64,000 bases of DNA from JBEBVQ01 sp964527735 (GCA_964527735.1 CAZGPG010000001.1:186001-250000), one strand, 5' to 3'. Counted from the stretch's first letter, positions 51,346 through 61,051 are shown. Numbers and translations are program-made. Notes: a model not told the origin generated them from the letters alone.

Positions 51346-52722
51346 ATGGCCACGGTAACGCGTGAAAATATCGGTACGCTGCATGATAAAATCACCGTAA
51401 AATTGAGCAAGGAGGATTATATGCCTTCTTTCGAAAAATCCCTGAAGCAATACGCCCGCAATGTCAATATTCCTGGTTTCAGGAAAGGCATGGTGCCCAA
51501 TGCCATGATACGCAAGATGTACGGCCAGAGTCTGTACAACGACGAAGTGCTGCGTATGGCCGGTAATAAGCTGGAAACATATCTCCGTGATGAGAACCTG
51601 GCGATCTTTGCCCAGCCTATGGTATTGCCCGGCGAAACCCTGAACCTGGATATGAATGCTCCCGGTGATGTGGACTTTTCTTTCGAGGTCGGTCTGAAGC
51701 CTGAATTTGAGATCCCGGCGATAAAAGAAAAAGCGCCGCTTACACTGTACAAGATCGAGGTGTCTGATAAAATGCTGGACGATGAGCTGGAACGTATCCG
51801 CCGGCGGTATGGGAAGGTCGAAGATCAGGAAGTGGTATCTTCAGGCGATGATATAATCTACGCTTTTTACGAGCCGGTTGACGCAAGCGGCCAGGTAGCG
51901 GAAGATACCGACAAAAAAGAAGATACCGTATTGTTCGAGAAGCTGCCCGTAAAGATGCAGGAACTGCTGCAGGGAAAAAAGGCAGAAGACAGTATCGTTT
52001 TTGTTCCTGCGGAGATCGCTTCCGGTGAGGAGCTGACCGCATTCCTCAAGGATCCGCTGAAAGCTACGGAAGATCAGGCACAGCAGCAATACCGGATGAC
52101 GTTGACGAAGGTAGGCCGGCTGATCCCGCATGAGCTGGATGAAACTTTATTTGCTGCAGTATTCCCCAACGATCAGGTGACATCGGAAGCGGATTTCAAA
52201 GAACGCATTAAAGCAGAGCTGGGCAAGGAATACGAACGGATTTCCCGCGAACGGTTCAATAATGAAATTTATGAATTGCTTGTGCACCAGACACCGGTAA
52301 CATTTCCGGTGGCGTTCCTGAAGCGCTGGCTGAAAGAAGGTCAGGAAAACCCGAAATCGGAAGCAGAGGTAGAGCAGGAGTTCCCGTCGTTCGACCACCA
52401 GCTGCGCTGGACGCTTATCTCTGACAAGCTGATCCTCGAGCATGACATAAACGTTTCCCGCGAAGAAGTACTGGATGATATCAAAGGCCGTGTTCTTTCT
52501 TATTTTGGAATGCAGGCCGATGAAGATGTAGACTGGCTGGCCGGTTACATGGCCAAGGTGGAGAAAGACGAGAAAACGGTGAACGAAACATATCGTCGTC
52601 TGCTGTTCGATAAATTATTCGCATTCCTGCAAACGCAGTTTACCGTAACGGAAGCTGCCATCAGCGAAGAAGAATTTTTCAAATTGCCGGATGCACATGC
52701 GGCGCACCACCATCACCATTAA
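51346..52722 (+). CDS. tig: Trigger factor
   Basis: 458 residues. The ribosome-binding N-domain contains VNIPGFRKGMVPNAMIRKMY, the GFRKG signature that docks on L23. The PPIase-like middle is divergent, as in other Bacteroidota, and the C-domain is helical. It is the ribosome-bound chaperone and peptidyl-prolyl isomerase. The C-terminus ends in DAHAAHHHHH, a natural His-rich tail. It sits downstream of tRNA-Leu and is closed by a palindrome with a T-tract. Confidence 0.9.
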   Translation: MATVTRENIGTLHDKITVKLSKEDYMPSFEKSLKQYARNVNIPGFRKGMVPNAMIRKMYGQSLYNDEVLRMAGNKLETYLRDENLAIFAQPMVLPGETLNLDMNAPGDVDFSFEVGLKPEFEIPAIKEKAPLTLYKIEVSDKMLDDELERIRRRYGKVEDQEVVSSGDDIIYAFYEPVDASGQVAEDTDKKEDTVLFEKLPVKMQELLQGKKAEDSIVFVPAEIASGEELTAFLKDPLKATEDQAQQQYRMTLTKVGRLIPHELDETLFAAVFPNDQVTSEADFKERIKAELGKEYERISRERFNNEIYELLVHQTPVTFPVAFLKRWLKEGQENPKSEAEVEQEFPSFDHQLRWTLISDKLILEHDINVSREEVLDDIKGRVLSYFGMQADEDVDWLAGYMAKVEKDEKTVNETYRRLLFDKLFAFLQTQFTVTEAAISEEEFFKLPDAHAAHHHHH

Positions 52723-52746
52723 TCAGGAATGAAATGCGGAATATAT

Positions 52747-52844
52747 GTAGGGGCGAATAATTATTCGCCCTTATTTTTTTAGGGATGGATAATGAATAAT
52801 GAGGGATAAGAATTGAAACAGGGCGAATGATTATTCGCCCCTAC
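52747..52844. repeat. Composite palindromic element between convergent genes
   Basis: Two 24-bp copies (52747-52770 and 52821-52844) in inverted orientation agree at 23 of 24 positions when one is complemented. Each copy is itself palindromic (GGGCGAAT, two or four central bases, ATTCGCCC) and starts with GTAGGGG at the outer edge. They flank 50 bp that contain a T-run (52774-52780) and five 7-bp units (52781-52815). The left palindrome plus T-run can terminate trigger factor. Confidence 0.78.
52751..52780 (+). terminator. Terminator of trigger factor
   Basis: The 20-nt palindrome GGGCGAATAA/TTATTCGCCC is followed by TTA and seven T residues, 28 bp after the stop. Confidence 0.7.
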
Positions 52845-52856
52845 GGATCTCCGTAT

Positions 52857-52877
52857 TCAATCCTCAATCCTCATTCC
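52857..52877. repeat. Three heptamers spanning the RND permease stop
   Basis: TCAATCC twice, then TCATTCC. The permease stop codon (TCA on the plus strand, 52871-52873) lies in the third unit. Confidence 0.65.
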
Positions 52878-55800
52878 TGAACCGCGTTTGCTGCTTTCTG
52901 CCGCATCCGTTTTACCCAGCCTTTGAAGCGGAAGCTCAGCAGGCATAAAACAGGTACCAGGATCAGGGTCAGGAAGGTAGCAAAGCTCAATCCGTAGATC
53001 ATAGTCCAGGCCAGCGGCGCCCAAAAGTCGGCACTGTTCCCGCCGAAGAAAAGGTTAGGGCTCAGCTCACTGAACAAAGCCGCGAAATCAATATTCACCC
53101 CGATCGCCAATGGTATCAGCCCCAGGATGGCCGCTGCGGCCGTCAACAATACGGGCGTCATACGGGTGCGTCCGGCCTCTACAATAGCATCATGCGGATC
53201 CATCCCTTCTTGCAGCATCAGGTCCATAAATTCCACAAGCAGGATACCATTACGTACCACAATACCCGCCAGCGCTACGATGCCGATACCGCTGATGGCA
53301 ATGGAAAAATCAGTTTTAAAGATCGCCAGGCCAAGCATCACACCGACGATGCTGAACAATACTTCACTGAGTATGATCACTGTTCTGCTCAGGGAATTAA
53401 ACTGCAATACTAACAGTAGAAAGATCAGGGCAATCGATATGAGAAAAGCGTTACCGAGGAAGCCCATGGTCTCTGCCATATCTTCCTGCTGCCCGCCCAT
53501 ACGGATGTTGATCCCGACGGGGGCGTTAAACTGCTGTAACTCGTTTTGTATGGCCTGTACCACTTCATTCGGGTTGTAATCAGTCAGCACATTTGACGAA
53601 AGGGTGATGATCCGTTTCAGGTCTTTTCGCTTGATGCCTCCGTATGTGGTGGCATAACGGATGTCGGCAAAAGAGCTTACCGGCACCTGGCGTACGACAC
53701 CGCCCATGCCCATATCGCGGTATATGACCGGCATGTTGCGTACTGCGTCTATGTTTGCCCGCTCATCTTTTGCAAGACGCAATGTGATCGGGTAATCGTC
53801 GTTGGCATCACGGAAGCGGGATATTTCCTTACCAAAGATGGCCGTCCGCAGATTGCTGACAATGGTATAGCTCGAGATGCCTTCCATATTCATGCGTTCC
53901 CTGTTAAGATCAAAAATGATCTCAGGGTTTTTCGCCTGGAAGTCGCTGCGCAATTCTTCCACACCGGCAATCTGCTTTTCGTCGAGATAGCGTTTCAGCC
54001 GTTCGGAGGTCGAGATCAGGGAGTCGAGATTGTCGCCGATGATTTCTACTACAATGGGTTTGGGCAGCGGCGGCCCCGCACTTTCTTTGTCCACGGTCAC
54101 TTCCGCACCAGGAATGCCCTTTACGGCTTCCCTTATCTTTTCCATGTAGCTGCGGGTGGAAACACCGCCCCGTTCCGAGAATTCCACATAAGCTACCGTC
54201 ACCTTTCCTTTATTCGGGAACTCGCCGACCTCGCCGCTGTTTGGGTCTACAGCGCCCACGGTGACGTTGGATATGACGGATTTAACCACCGGGTTATATT
54301 TCTCCTGTTCCAGATCGATATCCAGCGCTTCGTATACTCTTTTCTCCAGCTTCTGCAATACTTCGTTGGTATGCACCTGGTCTGTGCCCACAGGCAAATT
54401 CAGATAAACATAGGTGAAGTTTGGCTGTGCGTCCGGGAAGAAAAGAATATTGGGTTGCCGTACTGCGAACAGTACGACCGCTAAGATAAACACACCGAAT
54501 GTGATCCCCAGAACCTTCCACGGATGCGCCAGCGACCGTTTCAGCCATTTGGTATACCATGCCTGGAAGGCAGGCCATATTTTGTGCTGGAACTTGTGTA
54601 TCCACCGGGAGAAAACAAATTTCTCCAGCAGGATGAACAGGTAAATAAAGACAATAAAGTTGCCGACGCCCCATGCGCGGAACAGATAGCATATCAGTGC
54701 CAGGGAAAGGAAAATAATAATGATCGCCCGGTCTTTCTTATTGAACCTGCGTTTTCCTGTAACCCGGTTTAGGTCGTACGGCTTCATGAAATCTACGGCA
54801 AATACCGGATTTATAATATAGGCTACAAGCAATGAGGCTACCAGCGTAATGATGAGTGTGATGGGGAGAAAGAACATAAATTCTCCGATTACGCCTTTCC
54901 AGAAGGCCAGCGGAATGAACGGCATAAGCGTGGTGATCGTTCCGGTAAGTACGGGCAGAAAAACTTCGCCTGTCGCTATTTTAGCAGCTTCTTTGATAGG
55001 CATTTTCCCATTGTCGTAGATACGGTGTGTATTCTCAATCACTACAATAGCATCATCTACCACAATACCCAGCGCCAGCAGGAAAGAGAACAGCACGATC
55101 ATATTCAGCGTAAAATCAAATCCCGGCATTACCAGGAAGGCGATAGCGCAGGAAAGAGGAACGGACATGGCCACGAACAGGGCATTGGTGACGCCCATGA
55201 AGAACATGAGGATGATTGTTACGAGCGTAAAGCCGATAATGATCGTATTCACCAGGTCGTGCAGTGTGGTGCGCGTTTCTTCCGACTGATCGCCGGTAAT
55301 GACAATGCTCAGGTCTTTGGGCAGCTCTGTCTCCTGCAGCTCTTCGAGCAATGTATTGATCTTGTCGGAAGCCTCGATCAGGTTCTCGCCACCGGCCTTG
55401 ATCACGTTCAGCGTGATCACGTTCTTGCCGTTCAGGCGCGCGAAGCTCTTCTGCTCCTCAAAGCTGTCTTCCACCTCCGCGATGTCCCGCAGGTAGATGG
55501 CGCTTCCTTCCTGATTTTTAATGATGATATTGCCGATCTCTTCAGCAGATTTAAACTCGTTTTTTACACTCAGCAGTCTTTTCTGATTGTTCATGGCTAC
55601 CTGTCCGGTAGTGGCGGAGATATTCTCCATGGCAACGGTGCGGTCTATATCATCAAACGTAAGACCGGCGGCCTGCATCTTAAACAGGTTTACGTTGATC
55701 TGTATCTCACGTTCCAGCGCGCCCACCATATCCACCCGCTTGATCTCATTCAGTTCCTCAATCTTATCCTGAATACGGTCTGCATATTTCTTCAGCCGGT

Positions 55801-56272
55801 TGAGATCATAATTGCCGGATATATTCACGTACAGGATCGGTAATTCGGACAGGTCTATATCCATCACCTCCGGTTCATTCGGGAGGTTCTGCGGCAGGTC
55901 GGTACGCGCCTTGTCGACGGCGTCCTTTACTTCCTGCTTGGCGTCATCCACTTTTACATCCGTATTGAACTCTACGATGACAACGGAAAAATCCTGGAAA
56001 GAATTACTGGTTACTTTCTTAACTCCTGTCAGGTTTTTAACTTCCTTTTCGATCGGTTTGGTCACCAGGTTCTCCATATTCTCGGGAGACGTGCCGGGAT
56101 AAAACGTCTGTACGATGATCTGCGGAATCTGTATTTCCGGGAAGCTCTCCTTGGGCAGGTTCATATAGGTCATGAGACCTGCCAGGGTAATGATCACCGT
56201 GAGTATATAAACAGCCGTCCGGTTGTTTATGGCCCAGGTGGAAGGTTTGAATTCTTTGAATTGGTCTTTCAT
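52871..56272 (-). CDS. RND efflux transporter permease
   Basis: 1133 residues, an AcrB/HAE1-type inner-membrane pump. AVYILTVIITLAGLMTYMN is TM1; two large periplasmic loops lie after TM1 and TM7. LGIVVDDAIVVIENTHRIY (TM4, with the proton-relay acidic pair) and the later GIVVRNGILLVEFMDLML are conserved RND helices. A longer than usual cytoplasmic insert (KKDRAIIIIFLSLALICYLF region) lies in the middle. It is the last gene of the operon tetR-tolC-adaptor-permease and would expel lipophilic compounds with proton drive. Confidence 0.93.
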   Translation of the reverse strand: MKDQFKEFKPSTWAINNRTAVYILTVIITLAGLMTYMNLPKESFPEIQIPQIIVQTFYPGTSPENMENLVTKPIEKEVKNLTGVKKVTSNSFQDFSVVIVEFNTDVKVDDAKQEVKDAVDKARTDLPQNLPNEPEVMDIDLSELPILYVNISGNYDLNRLKKYADRIQDKIEELNEIKRVDMVGALEREIQINVNLFKMQAAGLTFDDIDRTVAMENISATTGQVAMNNQKRLLSVKNEFKSAEEIGNIIIKNQEGSAIYLRDIAEVEDSFEEQKSFARLNGKNVITLNVIKAGGENLIEASDKINTLLEELQETELPKDLSIVITGDQSEETRTTLHDLVNTIIIGFTLVTIILMFFMGVTNALFVAMSVPLSCAIAFLVMPGFDFTLNMIVLFSFLLALGIVVDDAIVVIENTHRIYDNGKMPIKEAAKIATGEVFLPVLTGTITTLMPFIPLAFWKGVIGEFMFFLPITLIITLVASLLVAYIINPVFAVDFMKPYDLNRVTGKRRFNKKDRAIIIIFLSLALICYLFRAWGVGNFIVFIYLFILLEKFVFSRWIHKFQHKIWPAFQAWYTKWLKRSLAHPWKVLGITFGVFILAVVLFAVRQPNILFFPDAQPNFTYVYLNLPVGTDQVHTNEVLQKLEKRVYEALDIDLEQEKYNPVVKSVISNVTVGAVDPNSGEVGEFPNKGKVTVAYVEFSERGGVSTRSYMEKIREAVKGIPGAEVTVDKESAGPPLPKPIVVEIIGDNLDSLISTSERLKRYLDEKQIAGVEELRSDFQAKNPEIIFDLNRERMNMEGISSYTIVSNLRTAIFGKEISRFRDANDDYPITLRLAKDERANIDAVRNMPVIYRDMGMGGVVRQVPVSSFADIRYATTYGGIKRKDLKRIITLSSNVLTDYNPNEVVQAIQNELQQFNAPVGINIRMGGQQEDMAETMGFLGNAFLISIALIFLLLVLQFNSLSRTVIILSEVLFSIVGVMLGLAIFKTDFSIAISGIGIVALAGIVVRNGILLVEFMDLMLQEGMDPHDAIVEAGRTRMTPVLLTAAAAILGLIPLAIGVNIDFAALFSELSPNLFFGGNSADFWAPLAWTMIYGLSFATFLTLILVPVLCLLSFRFKGWVKRMRQKAANAVQE

Positions 56273-56299
56273 ATATCGGCGGCAATGAGGTTAGTATGA

Positions 56300-57400
56300 T
56301 TAATGGATGGCGATCGGTGTTCCGTTGTTCAGCTCTTCATACCCTTCGGTAATGACTTTGTCGCCGGGATTCAGGCCCGACAGTACTTCTGCCTTTCCAT
56401 TGGATGTATGTCCGGTGGTAATGATCACCGGTTTTGCCTGGTTGGCTTCTGCGATGTACAGCATTTCTCCCTGTGCGGTTTTCTGTATCACGGATATCGG
56501 TACCACAAGCGCTTCTTCGTGCGTGTAGTTGTAGATCTTCATCCGGCAGCTCATGTTCGGGTGCAGCATTTTATTACGTCCTAACGCTACCTGTACCGTG
56601 AATCCGCGGGAGACAGGGTCTACGGCCTGTGATACATAGGTAAGCCGGGCCTGGATGCTGTCGCCGGATTCAGGGAATACCAGGGATACCGGATTCCCGG
56701 CCTGCACTTTACCCAGGTAGTTTTCACCGAGAGTCGCTTCTGCTTTCAGCTTATCGTGGTTCACCACACGGATGAAGCTCACCGGAGAACCCGGCATAGA
56801 TGCCTCGCCTTCTTTGAGGTTGACCAGGTCTACCGTGCCTGATATGGGTGAAGTAATCCGGAACATATTCCTTTGTGCAATGGTTGCGTCGTATTGGCCC
56901 TGCATGGATTCATAGTTGGCTTTAGCCTGGAGCAACTGTACTTCCGTGCCGATATTCTGTTCCCACAGCTTTTGTTGTTTTTCATACAATGCCTTGGCCA
57001 GTGTGAGCTGCGCTGCCTGCGCCTGGAGTTGTTGCTCTACGGCAGCAGCGTCAAGCATAGCCAGCACCTGACCTTTTTGTACTTTTTGCCCCGGACGCAC
57101 CAGTATGCTTTTTACCACACCCTGCATCTGGGGAGTGGCATTGATATTCTCATCGCCGGTGATCTGGGATTGCACTTCTACGTATGCCCGGAATGATACC
57201 GGCTGCATTTCCGTTACCGTAACAGACGTGGTTTTCTTTGCTGTATCCGGGATCTGGCTTTCCAATTGTGCGATCTTCTGGTCCAGTGTAGCCCGTTCTT
57301 TTTTCAGGCGGTTGAGTTCTGCTTCGGGGTTTGTTCCCTTATCGCCTCCGCAGGAGGCCAGCGCCAGCGCTGTGATCAATATGTATAAGGAGCTTTTCAT
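56300..57400 (-). CDS. RND periplasmic adaptor lipoprotein
   Basis: 366 residues from the ATG at 57400 (MKSSLYILITALALASC, lipobox Cys17); the longer frame upstream overlaps tolC and is not conserved. A coiled coil at about 28-50 and about 105-170, and lipoyl halves VVKSILVRPGQKVQKGQVLA and RITSPISGTVDLVNLKEGE, match membrane fusion proteins of the AcrA type. It bridges the permease and the outer-membrane channel. Confidence 0.92.
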   Translation of the reverse strand: MKSSLYILITALALASCGGDKGTNPEAELNRLKKERATLDQKIAQLESQIPDTAKKTTSVTVTEMQPVSFRAYVEVQSQITGDENINATPQMQGVVKSILVRPGQKVQKGQVLAMLDAAAVEQQLQAQAAQLTLAKALYEKQQKLWEQNIGTEVQLLQAKANYESMQGQYDATIAQRNMFRITSPISGTVDLVNLKEGEASMPGSPVSFIRVVNHDKLKAEATLGENYLGKVQAGNPVSLVFPESGDSIQARLTYVSQAVDPVSRGFTVQVALGRNKMLHPNMSCRMKIYNYTHEEALVVPISVIQKTAQGEMLYIAEANQAKPVIITTGHTSNGKAEVLSGLNPGDKVITEGYEELNNGTPIAIH

Positions 57401-57458
57401 AAAGTAAGTATTGCTGTATTTTAAGATTCGGATGTGCATTTGTAGAATTGATGGACGG

Positions 57459-58817
57459 TTATTTGAATGTTCCCATTGCCTTTTGCAGGTCGGCGTCTGC
57501 ATTGATGACGTCGAACAGCGCCTGGAAGTAATTGTTTTGTGCCTGGAGCAGGTCATTTTGTGCCTGGGTAAGCTCCAGGTTGCTGCCTACACCTGCCTGA
57601 TATTTTTTACCGGACAGATCGAGCACGCTTCTGGCCAGCTCCATATTCCTGCTCTGATTCTGGAGTGCAAGCAAGCTGTTGCGCAGGGTACTTGCGGCTT
57701 GCCCTGCCTGGAAGTCTATACCAAGCCGGAGATTGTGCATATCATTGCTGGTTTTTTCAATTTCCAGCCTGGCTTGTTTTACCCGGTTCCGGCGCTGCAG
57801 TCCGTCAAACAAAGGCACATTCAGCTGTAGCCCGGCCATGGAATAGAATATATATTTTTCATTCAGCAGGTCTTTAAAATTGCTGGAAGCATAGTTATAT
57901 GCCGCCGACCCGAAAGCTGCCAGCGACGGCAGGCCCGAAAGCCGGTGCCTTTTCAGGTCGTATTCGTTTAGTTTCAGCCGGGTCTGTAAAAACCGGAAGT
58001 CTGTCCGGTTGTGGTAATCAACTACGGGATTTTCCGCCAGAGCCTGTGCCTGGAGCAAGGTTTCCTCGATGGCTGTGTCTGTAAGGCGTACCGGCTGATC
58101 AATCTCCATGCCCATCTGGTACTTCAGCAGTTGCTCCGTCAGGGTGAGGATATTGCCGATACGGATGCTGTCGGTAGAAAGGTTATTTACCTGTACGCTG
58201 GTACGGTCTACTTCTATTTTTTCTACAAATCCGTTTTCGTACAGTGTTTCGATTTCGTGGATGAGCTTCCGGGCATTGTACAGTGAGCTTTTCAATATCC
58301 CGTATTGCCTCTGGGCAATGACCAGTGCATAGTAGGCTTTTTGTATGTTATATCGCATCTCTTCTTCTGTGAGCTGCTTCCCCTGTTCTGCCATTTGTAT
58401 AATGGTATTTCGGGCCTGCAGGGCTACAAATACACTCCCGTCAAACAGGATCTGGGACGCTGTAACACTGGCCGTGTTGCTGAAGCGGGGCATAAAGGTT
58501 ACCGGAATGAACTTGCCTTGCCCGGCCAGACTCGGGTCCATAAATTCGGCCGGTACAAACGTCTTGAGCGGATCAATATAACCGGTGAATTCTCCTTTGG
58601 CGTTTAATTGCGGATAAGCGAGACCGGTTATCTCTGCATTCTTTGCGCGTTGTATCAGTACATCCAGTGAAGCATTTTTTGCCGTAGCAGAATTTTTTAT
58701 CGCATAGTCCTGGGCTTCCTTCAGGCTAAGCGGAATGGGGGTATCCTGGGCGCCTGCGCTGTATGAAATAAGCATCAGCGCGGCGGTTAGTAAATGGGAA
58801 ATTGCCGGTTTTATCAT
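57459..58817 (-). CDS. TolC-family outer membrane efflux protein
   Basis: 452 residues with a signal peptide (AALMLISYSAGAQ). Two tandem OEP repeats are seen in LSLKEAQDYAIKNSATAKNA and the second-half LRLGIDFQAGQAASTLRNSL, with helical hairpins and VPLFDGLQRRNRVKQARLEI. It forms the trimeric outer-membrane duct for the pump. Its start overlaps the tetR stop by 4 bp (ATGA). Confidence 0.92.
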   Translation of the reverse strand: MIKPAISHLLTAALMLISYSAGAQDTPIPLSLKEAQDYAIKNSATAKNASLDVLIQRAKNAEITGLAYPQLNAKGEFTGYIDPLKTFVPAEFMDPSLAGQGKFIPVTFMPRFSNTASVTASQILFDGSVFVALQARNTIIQMAEQGKQLTEEEMRYNIQKAYYALVIAQRQYGILKSSLYNARKLIHEIETLYENGFVEKIEVDRTSVQVNNLSTDSIRIGNILTLTEQLLKYQMGMEIDQPVRLTDTAIEETLLQAQALAENPVVDYHNRTDFRFLQTRLKLNEYDLKRHRLSGLPSLAAFGSAAYNYASSNFKDLLNEKYIFYSMAGLQLNVPLFDGLQRRNRVKQARLEIEKTSNDMHNLRLGIDFQAGQAASTLRNSLLALQNQSRNMELARSVLDLSGKKYQAGVGSNLELTQAQNDLLQAQNNYFQALFDVINADADLQKAMGTFK

Positions 58818-59437
58818 TTTGATGATTGCTTTAGATATTGGGCTTTGTATTTCTGGTATAATTTTTCTCCTTTGGGTGTCATGATGCCGTACATGAAATG
58901 CTCACTCAGTTCCCGGTTAACATACCGCAGGTCGTGGTGGGCATTCACCAGCAGCGTAGGCTGGAACGCCAGCAATGACGCTTCTATATGAAACCGCGCC
59001 ATCAGATCGGGATTCAGCCCTGTACGATACAGGCCGCCTTCCATGCCACGGATGATGTTCTTTCGAAGAACTTCTACATCCTTTTCCAGTATCTCCATCC
59101 GGAATACCTCGTACGCTTCCGGATAATACCGCTGCAGCTCAAGAAACACCAACGGATTGGTATACTTGTGACTCTGGTCGAATAATTCGATGAGCCGGAT
59201 CATCTCGTCCACAGCGTTTTCAGCATCTTCAACAATGGCCATACAGCTTGCTACCATGTGCTCCATGTACCAGGCCAGCGATTCGTGAATGACCTCGTTC
59301 TTATTGGCAAAGTGTTGATAAAGCGTTTTTTTCGAAATGCCCGCCCTGCGTGCAATATCATCCATCGTGATTGTTTTAAAACCATATTGACGGAATAATT
59401 CAGCAGCAGCACCGAGTATCTTTGTAAGTATATCCAT
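58814..59437 (-). CDS. TetR/AcrR family regulator of the RND operon
   Basis: 207 residues. The N-terminal HTH is in ITMDDIARRAGISKKTLYQH (about 23-42), followed by FANKNEVI; the remaining helices form a ligand-binding domain. It is first in the efflux operon and overlaps tolC by 4 bp, so it most likely represses its own operon and is relieved by a pump substrate. An inverted repeat overlapping the promoter (59455-59487) is a plausible operator. Confidence 0.9.
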   Translation of the reverse strand: MDILTKILGAAAELFRQYGFKTITMDDIARRAGISKKTLYQHFANKNEVIHESLAWYMEHMVASCMAIVEDAENAVDEMIRLIELFDQSHKYTNPLVFLELQRYYPEAYEVFRMEILEKDVEVLRKNIIRGMEGGLYRTGLNPDLMARFHIEASLLAFQPTLLVNAHHDLRYVNRELSEHFMYGIMTPKGEKLYQKYKAQYLKQSSK

Positions 59438-59447
59438 AATTACTGCA

Positions 59448-59487
59448 CAAAACTAAGGAAACATTTTTCATAAATAAACGTTTCCTT
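59448..59487 (-). promoter_or_regulatory. Promoter and likely TetR operator of the RND operon
   Basis: On the minus strand TAGTTTTG (59455-59448) fits TAnnTTTG, with TTTA 19 bp upstream (59478-59475). The inverted repeat AAGGAAAC-N17-GTTTCCTT (59455-59487) covers the -33 element and spacer, so a bound repressor would block RNA polymerase. The ATG follows 11 bp after the -7 box. Confidence 0.6.
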
Positions 59488-59682
59488 GGTTTTTTTTATT
59501 TTAATCGTGTTACAACTTTCGGGAGTGCGGAGGTAAATCAATTATTTGTTCATTTGGTTATTCAGACCTGTTATAAGAAAATAAACGTGCTGGTTATCAT
59601 TTGTTTAAGGGCAATTATTTTTTGTCCTGTTGCGAAAAAAAATTATGTAGTAATTTTCCCCCAACAAAATATCTGGAAACGT

Positions 59683-60126
59683 ATGGGTCTGTTTAAAGAT
59701 TTTAAGGAATTTGCCATGCGCGGCAACGTCATGGATCTTGCAGTGGGTGTGATTATAGGCGCTGCATTCGGTAAGATAGTGTCGGCACTGGTAGATGATC
59801 TTATTATGCCGCTCGTAGGGGTAATTACCCCGTCGGGCAAAAAATTTACCGATCAGTTTCTCATACTGAAGCCCGGAGAAAGCGGCGGGACATCCTATCA
59901 ATCGCTGGATGCTGCCAAGGCAGACGGCGCCAATGTGTTTGCCTATGGGAATTTCCTCCAGACGGTTGTTGATTTTATGATCATCGCTTTCTGCATTTTT
60001 GTGATCATACGGCTGATGAACCGCCTGATAAAGAAGAAAGAAGCGGAGCCAGCCCCCCCACCTCCGGGCCCGTCTTCTACCGACAAGTTGCTGATGGAAA
60101 TCCGCGATGAGCTGAAGAAGCAATAG
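59683..60126 (+). CDS. mscL: Large-conductance mechanosensitive channel
   Basis: 147 residues from the ATG at 59683 (MGLFKDFKEFAMRGNVMDLA); the upstream frame is not conserved. TM1 GVIIGAAFGKIVSALVDDLI and TM2 FLQTVVDFMIIAFCIFVIIR are clear, and the C-terminal bundle ends in LLMEIRDELKKQ after a proline-rich linker. The channel opens under membrane tension to release solutes. It is divergent from the efflux operon. Confidence 0.95.
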   Translation: MGLFKDFKEFAMRGNVMDLAVGVIIGAAFGKIVSALVDDLIMPLVGVITPSGKKFTDQFLILKPGESGGTSYQSLDAAKADGANVFAYGNFLQTVVDFMIIAFCIFVIIRLMNRLIKKKEAEPAPPPPGPSSTDKLLMEIRDELKKQ

Positions 60127-60212
60127 TTTTGCCTGAAAGCATACAGGTGATATTGCGGTCAGGCATCAGTAAAACTTTGTACATTGCAGTGTCACTATGA
60201 ATTTTGTATATA

Positions 60213-60983
60213 ATGATTACAGGGAGTGTATACCGGGATTTTTGTGCGCGGAAAAAAGAAAGACACAGCGGGTTTGCCGTATTGGCAGATCCGGATAAAA
60301 TAGCGCCACCGGATATGACCAGCCTGGCCAGGTTGTGCATGGAAGCACAGGCAGACTACCTGTTTGTTGGAGGGAGTCTGTTGACCGACCACCAGGTAGA
60401 TGCATGTGTACGGCATTTCAGGCAGGCTTGCAATATCCCGGTAGTGCTCTTTCCGGGAAGTCCGTTGCAGGTAACATCGCAGGCAGATGCCTTGCTTTAT
60501 CTTTCTCTGATCTCGGGGCGTAATCCCGAGCTCCTGATCGGGCAGCATGTGGTTTCGGCCCCGCTTGTGAAAGCCAGTGGCCTGGAAGTGATTTCCACGG
60601 GTTATATGATTATTGACGGTGGTGTGCCTACTACAGTTTCCTATATGAGCGGATCGGCGCCGATCCCGGCGGATAAGCCGGATATTGCTCTTTGTACCGC
60701 ATGGGCGGGCGAACTGCAGGGGAAGCATGTTATTTATATGGATGCCGGCAGTGGCGCCCGTAACCCTGTGAGCATGGAAATGATCGGTAAAGTAAGCAGT
60801 AACATTGGCATACCGCTGATTGTGGGTGGCGGTCTGTGCACTCCGGAGCAGGTATATGAAAGCTGTAAGGCGGGTGCGGATATTGTTGTGGTGGGGAATG
60901 CAATTGAAAAAGACCCCATGCTGGTGCGCGACCTCGTGCAGGCCGCACGTGCGGCAAACCTTTCGGTAGAGCGAACAATATGA
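60213..60983 (+). CDS. Geranylgeranylglyceryl phosphate synthase family protein
   Basis: 256 residues from the ATG at 60213. A TIM-barrel prenyltransferase: GFAVLADPDKI, EAQADYLFVGGSLLTDHQ, VLFPGSPLQVT, GYMIIDGGVPTTVSYMSG, VIYMDAGSGA, GGGLCTPEQ and GNAIEKD are family motifs. Enzymes of this group join glycerol-1-phosphate to a prenyl diphosphate; Bacteroidota members of group II make geranylgeranyl or longer products. The final lipid in bacteria is not well known. Confidence 0.9.
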   Translation: MITGSVYRDFCARKKERHSGFAVLADPDKIAPPDMTSLARLCMEAQADYLFVGGSLLTDHQVDACVRHFRQACNIPVVLFPGSPLQVTSQADALLYLSLISGRNPELLIGQHVVSAPLVKASGLEVISTGYMIIDGGVPTTVSYMSGSAPIPADKPDIALCTAWAGELQGKHVIYMDAGSGARNPVSMEMIGKVSSNIGIPLIVGGGLCTPEQVYESCKAGADIVVVGNAIEKDPMLVRDLVQAARAANLSVERTI

Positions 60984-61051
60984 TGTGATAATTAGCTCAT
61001 GATGGCTACAAGCTGATCCATTTTATTTTATCCAGGCATTTCAATGGATAT

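Noticed and set aside
55025..55843. 272-codon frame antisense to the RND permease
   Set aside because: It lies wholly within the permease gene and its composition (His/Gln/Asp rich) reflects antisense codons.
60130..60165. Terminator after mscL
   Set aside because: TGCCTGA/TCAGGCA arms exist but the loop is 22 nt and no T-tract follows.
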